From: Candidatus Aveggerthella stercoripullorum
Lineage (GTDB): Bacteria; Actinomycetota; Coriobacteriia; Coriobacteriales; Eggerthellaceae
DNA length: 36,097 bases
Assembly (NCBI GenBank): GCA_018712955.1
Contig: DVGB01000106.1
Location: forward strand, 1 to 36,097
Direction of reading: 5' to 3'
The notes under the pieces are model-generated. The model had not been told where the DNA came from. It did not search any database and saw only the letters and a program-made list of their open reading frames with translations. A program made the position numbers and the translations under genes. Positions 32,938 through 36,097 of the stretch are shown here, piece by piece; position 1 is the first letter of the stretch, and every line of letters starts with the position of its first letter.

Positions 32938-34059
32938 TCACGCCCGGCGAGACTCTTCTGCACGACGGTAGAAATCCGTCAGCCAGGCGGCCGTCTGCCG
33001 CACGTCGAAGCCAGCTGCACGCACGTCCGCGGCACAGTCGGTCCATCCACTCTGTGGCACCGCGCGCCAGAGCTCCACGGCACGCTGAGCCCATGCCGCC
33101 GCCCCCGACTCAAGCGGCATGCGGATCGCGCGGTCCGTGATGCGCGCAAGGGACGGCACGCCGGTCGAGAGCACGCAAGGCAGTCCGACCGCCTGGGCCT
33201 CCACAGCAGCAAGCGCCAACCCTTCCTTCACCGAAGGGAGCAGGAACACGTCGAGCGCGCGCAGGACCTCCGGCACGTCTTCGCGGACCCCCAGGAACTC
33301 CACCGCGCCGTCCAGGCCCAGCGCGCGGACCTGCGCCCGCAGATCGTCCTCGAGGGGTCCACGGCCCGCGAGGAGCAGCACGGCGTCCGGAAGCTCCTCG
33401 CGCACGCGCGCGAACACGTCCAACAGAAACGCGTGGTTCTTCTCCGGCGCCAAGCGGCCGACATGCCCGAACACGGGGCGTCCTTCCACACCGAAAGCCC
33501 GCTTGGCATGCTGCCGCTCGGAATCGCCGCACGCATAAAGGCCGAGGTCGATGCCGCCGTTGAGCACGCTGAAGCGGTCTCCCTCCACCACGCGACGCCC
33601 GAACCTGTCGCGACCTGCCTCGGGCGAGCAGGCGAAAAAGTAGTCCGCCACGTAGCGCGTGGGCCAGGACACGGCGCGAAACGCCAGCCCGGCAAGGCCG
33701 GGAAGAAAGAACTGCGCATGGCTGTGCGCTATGGCGAACCTGCCCGCGCGCTTCGCCTCCGAAAGGTAGACGGCCGCACTGCTTCCAATATGCCCGTGCA
33801 CGACCCGGTGCTCAGGATGCGCGCCGAGCACCTCACGGCAGAGACGAGCGTAGCGAGGCAGGTTCACCCCGGTAAAACGCGGCACGCGGTATAAGCGCCC
33901 ACCCAGGTCGCCTATCTCCTCGTCGAAATCGCACGCGCGCTCTTCGTGAACGAGGAAGTCGAACTGGACGACAGCGCGGTCGACGGCTCGATACAGGTTC
34001 ATGACCGTGGTCTCGGCACCGCCACGGTCCATAGCGCCGATCACGTGAAGGATCCTCAT
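32938..34059 (-). CDS. GT4-family glycosyltransferase (EpsF-like)
   Basis: A 373-residue GT-B enzyme. It begins MRILHVIGAMDRGGAETTV, the standard acceptor-domain start. The nucleotide-sugar half shows GHVGRLAPEKNHAFLLD, LLLAGRGPLEDDL and the family motif VKEGLALAAVEAQAVGLPC, where the E-x7-E glutamates lie. It probably extends an exopolysaccharide unit. Start at the ATG whose A is the last base of the flippase stop (TGATG); a GTG one codon earlier, nearer AGGAGG, is also possible. It is coupled to the flippase and LicD genes. Confidence 0.91.
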   Translation of the reverse strand: MRILHVIGAMDRGGAETTVMNLYRAVDRAVVQFDFLVHEERACDFDEEIGDLGGRLYRVPRFTGVNLPRYARLCREVLGAHPEHRVVHGHIGSSAAVYLSEAKRAGRFAIAHSHAQFFLPGLAGLAFRAVSWPTRYVADYFFACSPEAGRDRFGRRVVEGDRFSVLNGGIDLGLYACGDSERQHAKRAFGVEGRPVFGHVGRLAPEKNHAFLLDVFARVREELPDAVLLLAGRGPLEDDLRAQVRALGLDGAVEFLGVREDVPEVLRALDVFLLPSVKEGLALAAVEAQAVGLPCVLSTGVPSLARITDRAIRMPLESGAAAWAQRAVELWRAVPQSGWTDCAADVRAAGFDVRQTAAWLTDFYRRAEESRRA

Positions 34060-35336
34060 CACGAGCGCCCCCCTCCTTCGTCAGGACGCGGCCCCGTCCT
34101 GACGGCATGCGCCATATACGCCGCCAGCACGAGCACGCCCACCATGCACGCCCCCGCCCCTGCGAAGCTCACACCGTTCATATCCCAGGTAAGAACGCAC
34201 GCGAATGTCAGCGGCAACACCGCCACAAACGCCGCAAGGTTGCCCAGAAGCGTCCCTCTGAAGCAGCGTACGGCTATGAGCACGTCACCGAAGAACCAGA
34301 GGAATGCGGTCAAAACGGTCGACAAGATAATGGGCTGCAAGAGATAGACGTACGGCGCGATGCTGCTGCCGAACAGAAGCTGCAAAGCCCACGAGCCGAA
34401 GAATGCCAGCAACACCGAGCAAACAACGGCGATTGCCATAATGCCCGCAACGGTGCGCGCAAGCAGTCGCACGAACTCTTTGCGCTTTCCTGCAAAATAC
34501 AAGCGGGGGAACACGTCAAGCAACGGGTTGTAAAGGTAGGTCGCGCCCATTTGGACCACCAAAGCCGGGGCGGCGACAGACGAGTAGATGCCGAGCGCCG
34601 CTTCCCCGAACTCCCACGAAAGGAACTGCTTCGGCACAGCGAAAAGCGCGCTCGCCGCAAGCGAGGCGACGACGGCAGGAAGCGAAGTCTTCAGGAAGAA
34701 CAAGGCCGTACGCCACCGGAACGTCACGCGCACCGGCTCGAACTGCGCTGCGCGCGACCGGTCGAAAAAGATAAGCACGCACGCCGTGAGCACGGTCATG
34801 GCGGCGATCGCCCCGTCAAGGCTCTGCGTCAGCGCATAGACCGCCACGAACGACGCAAGCGAGAGCACGCCCTGCAGCATGAACGACTTCCCGATGTAAT
34901 CCATGCGCCGGCCCAGCTGGTCGGCGCCGTGCAGCACGTCGATGGCCAGCCCGAACCCCCGGTAGACGTAGTACAAGGCCACCGTGAGCAGCGCCCCCGG
35001 CGAGCAGGTCAGATACGCGTAGGCCATGCACGCGACGAAAGCGACCGCCAGCATGAAGCACCGAAACCCCAGGTAGTCGGACAGCGAGTGCTCATGCCGG
35101 ATATCAGAGACCTGGTAAGTGCCCATCTTATAGTTCGCGAACGTGCTGAAGATCCCGACGACGGACATGGCCAGCGACAGCATGCCCGCGTCATCGTAGC
35201 CAGTCGACAAGCGAACGATGACGATGGTCGTAAGCCATTGGCACGCCAGGTAGGTGAGAGAGCCCGCGGAGTTCCACAGCATGTTCGCACGGATTGACAG
35301 CTCCTCTGGAAGGTCCTGTTTCTGCACGGCGCTCAT
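34059..35336 (-). CDS. Wzx-like polysaccharide flippase (MOP superfamily)
   Basis: A 425-residue protein with about 12 hydrophobic segments and the layout of oligosaccharide flippases: a short cytoplasmic start (ELSIRANMLWNSAGSLTYLACQW, a Wzx-like first helix), KTSLPAVVASLAAS in the middle, and QLLFGSSIAPYVYLLQPII in the second half. It would move the undecaprenyl-linked repeat unit outward. The start at 35336 overlaps the LicD stop codon (ATGA). No polymerase (Wzy) is visible in the window; it may lie beyond the edge. Confidence 0.85.
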   Translation of the reverse strand: MSAVQKQDLPEELSIRANMLWNSAGSLTYLACQWLTTIVIVRLSTGYDDAGMLSLAMSVVGIFSTFANYKMGTYQVSDIRHEHSLSDYLGFRCFMLAVAFVACMAYAYLTCSPGALLTVALYYVYRGFGLAIDVLHGADQLGRRMDYIGKSFMLQGVLSLASFVAVYALTQSLDGAIAAMTVLTACVLIFFDRSRAAQFEPVRVTFRWRTALFFLKTSLPAVVASLAASALFAVPKQFLSWEFGEAALGIYSSVAAPALVVQMGATYLYNPLLDVFPRLYFAGKRKEFVRLLARTVAGIMAIAVVCSVLLAFFGSWALQLLFGSSIAPYVYLLQPIILSTVLTAFLWFFGDVLIAVRCFRGTLLGNLAAFVAVLPLTFACVLTWDMNGVSFAGAGACMVGVLVLAAYMAHAVRTGPRPDEGGGRS

Positions 35337-36097
35337 AGGCGATAGGCCTCGAACGTGTGAACCGCGCGGTCGCCTTCCGCAGGCGGCGTGCGCCAATCGC
35401 CGTACTGGATCTCGAGCATGCGCTCGAACCCGGCAGGCGCCAGGTAGCTGCGGCCTTCGAAGGCCATCTCGATCGGCTCGAACAGAGCTTCGTCGTAGAC
35501 GCGGGACGGCGTTCCCTCCGCCACGATGTCCGCCACCACGCCCGTGCCTTCGTCGATGGACGAGCGGGCGCGCGCGTCGGCCTCTTTTCCGCACGCATCG
35601 ACGCGGCGTGCGTACTCCGACGCGTCCAGCCGGGAGACGAACGGGCAGACGATGCGCTTTGCGAGCTTCGCGAGCGCGCTCGATCCGACCGTCGGGTCGG
35701 CCACGATGAAATTGCGCAACAGATCCAAACGGTTGCGGCGCTTGAACAAGGAGGCAGCGTCCTTCGGCACGGCATCGAGCGGGAACACGTCGACCCAGAC
35801 GCCGTTCGAGATGCCCTTTGCCGTGAAGTTCTCCTGCACGCGCGTGGTCGTGTCGACCACCTTCAGGAACGGGAAGATGGACCTCCCCCTCCGGCAGTCA
35901 AGGACGTCGAACCGCTCCGACGAACGCCATTCGCGAAAATGCTCCGCAAAGCGCTCGTAGTCAGCGCGCAGCATGGCAATGTCCATGTCGTCGTCCCACG
36001 GAATGAACCCGCCATGCCGCGCCGCCCCCAGCAGGCTGCCGTAGGCAAGGAAGTACCCTACGCCGTGCGCGCGGCACATGCGGTCTATCTCGTCCGC
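35333..36097 (-). CDS. LicD-family phosphotransferase, partial (5' end beyond window)
   Basis: The frame is open to the window edge, so the first part is missing; 254 residues are visible. The LicD core is clear: DRMCRAHGVGYFLAYGSLLGA, RHGGFIPWDDDMDI with the metal-binding Asp cluster, then SNGVWVDVFPLDAVP. LicD enzymes transfer phosphocholine or a related phospho-substituent to surface glycans such as teichoic acids. Its stop overlaps the flippase start. The substituent here cannot be told; no choline uptake or activation genes are in view. Confidence 0.92.
   Translation of the reverse strand, partial: ADEIDRMCRAHGVGYFLAYGSLLGAARHGGFIPWDDDMDIAMLRADYERFAEHFREWRSSERFDVLDCRRGRSIFPFLKVVDTTTRVQENFTAKGISNGVWVDVFPLDAVPKDAASLFKRRNRLDLLRNFIVADPTVGSSALAKLAKRIVCPFVSRLDASEYARRVDACGKEADARARSSIDEGTGVVADIVAEGTPSRVYDEALFEPIEMAFEGRSYLAPAGFERMLEIQYGDWRTPPAEGDRAVHTFEAYRL

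Overview
The window is a GC-rich chromosomal segment that reads as a high-GC actinobacterium. The best guess is the class Coriobacteriia (Eggerthella/Slackia-like). That guess rests on the combination of rod-shape genes, an actinobacterial GlnR-type regulator next to glnA, a secreted RICIN-VanW protein, and the style of the surface-glycan genes. The taxonomy is inference; nothing in the window proves it.

The first 28 kb is read almost entirely on the minus strand, so blocks are described in transcription order, from high to low coordinates. A secreted lectin-like RICIN/VanW protein (25346-28138) ends at a strong terminator. Next is the methionine transporter operon metN-metI-metQ (24992-22415). 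It has a good promoter and a ~150-nt structured leader carrying a Met/Cys-rich 19-codon ORF, and it ends at a textbook terminator. Then come glnA and a GlnR-like regulator with a degenerate receiver (22212-20174), polA, rplU-rpmA, and obgE-proB-proA-nadD-yqeK-rsfS. The obgE-proB gap holds a duplicated 65-bp hairpin element. The last run is the cell-elongation operon mreB-mreC-mreD-mrdA-rodA, which runs on into a DUF697 protein, a B12-binding-type radical SAM protein and its DUF2344 partner. A tRNA-Asp gene with its own promoter closes the left edge.

The right 8 kb (28361-36097) is a surface-polysaccharide locus. A plus-strand operon encodes a GT4 glycosyltransferase, a DegT-type sugar aminotransferase and a PglC/WcaJ-type phosphoglycosyl transferase. 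It converges on minus-strand genes for a DUF2304 membrane protein, a GT2 glycosyltransferase, a second GT4 enzyme, a Wzx-like flippase and a LicD-type phosphotransferase that is cut by the window end. Together these could start, extend, flip and decorate an undecaprenyl-linked glycan.

The observations most worth following are the Met-rich leader ORF upstream of metNIQ, the repeat/hairpin element between obgE and proB, two promoters placed so close to their start codons that the mRNAs should be leaderless, the RICIN-VanW fusion, and the GlnR-like regulator with Glu at the phosphorylation site. Most of the rest is ordinary housekeeping sequence.
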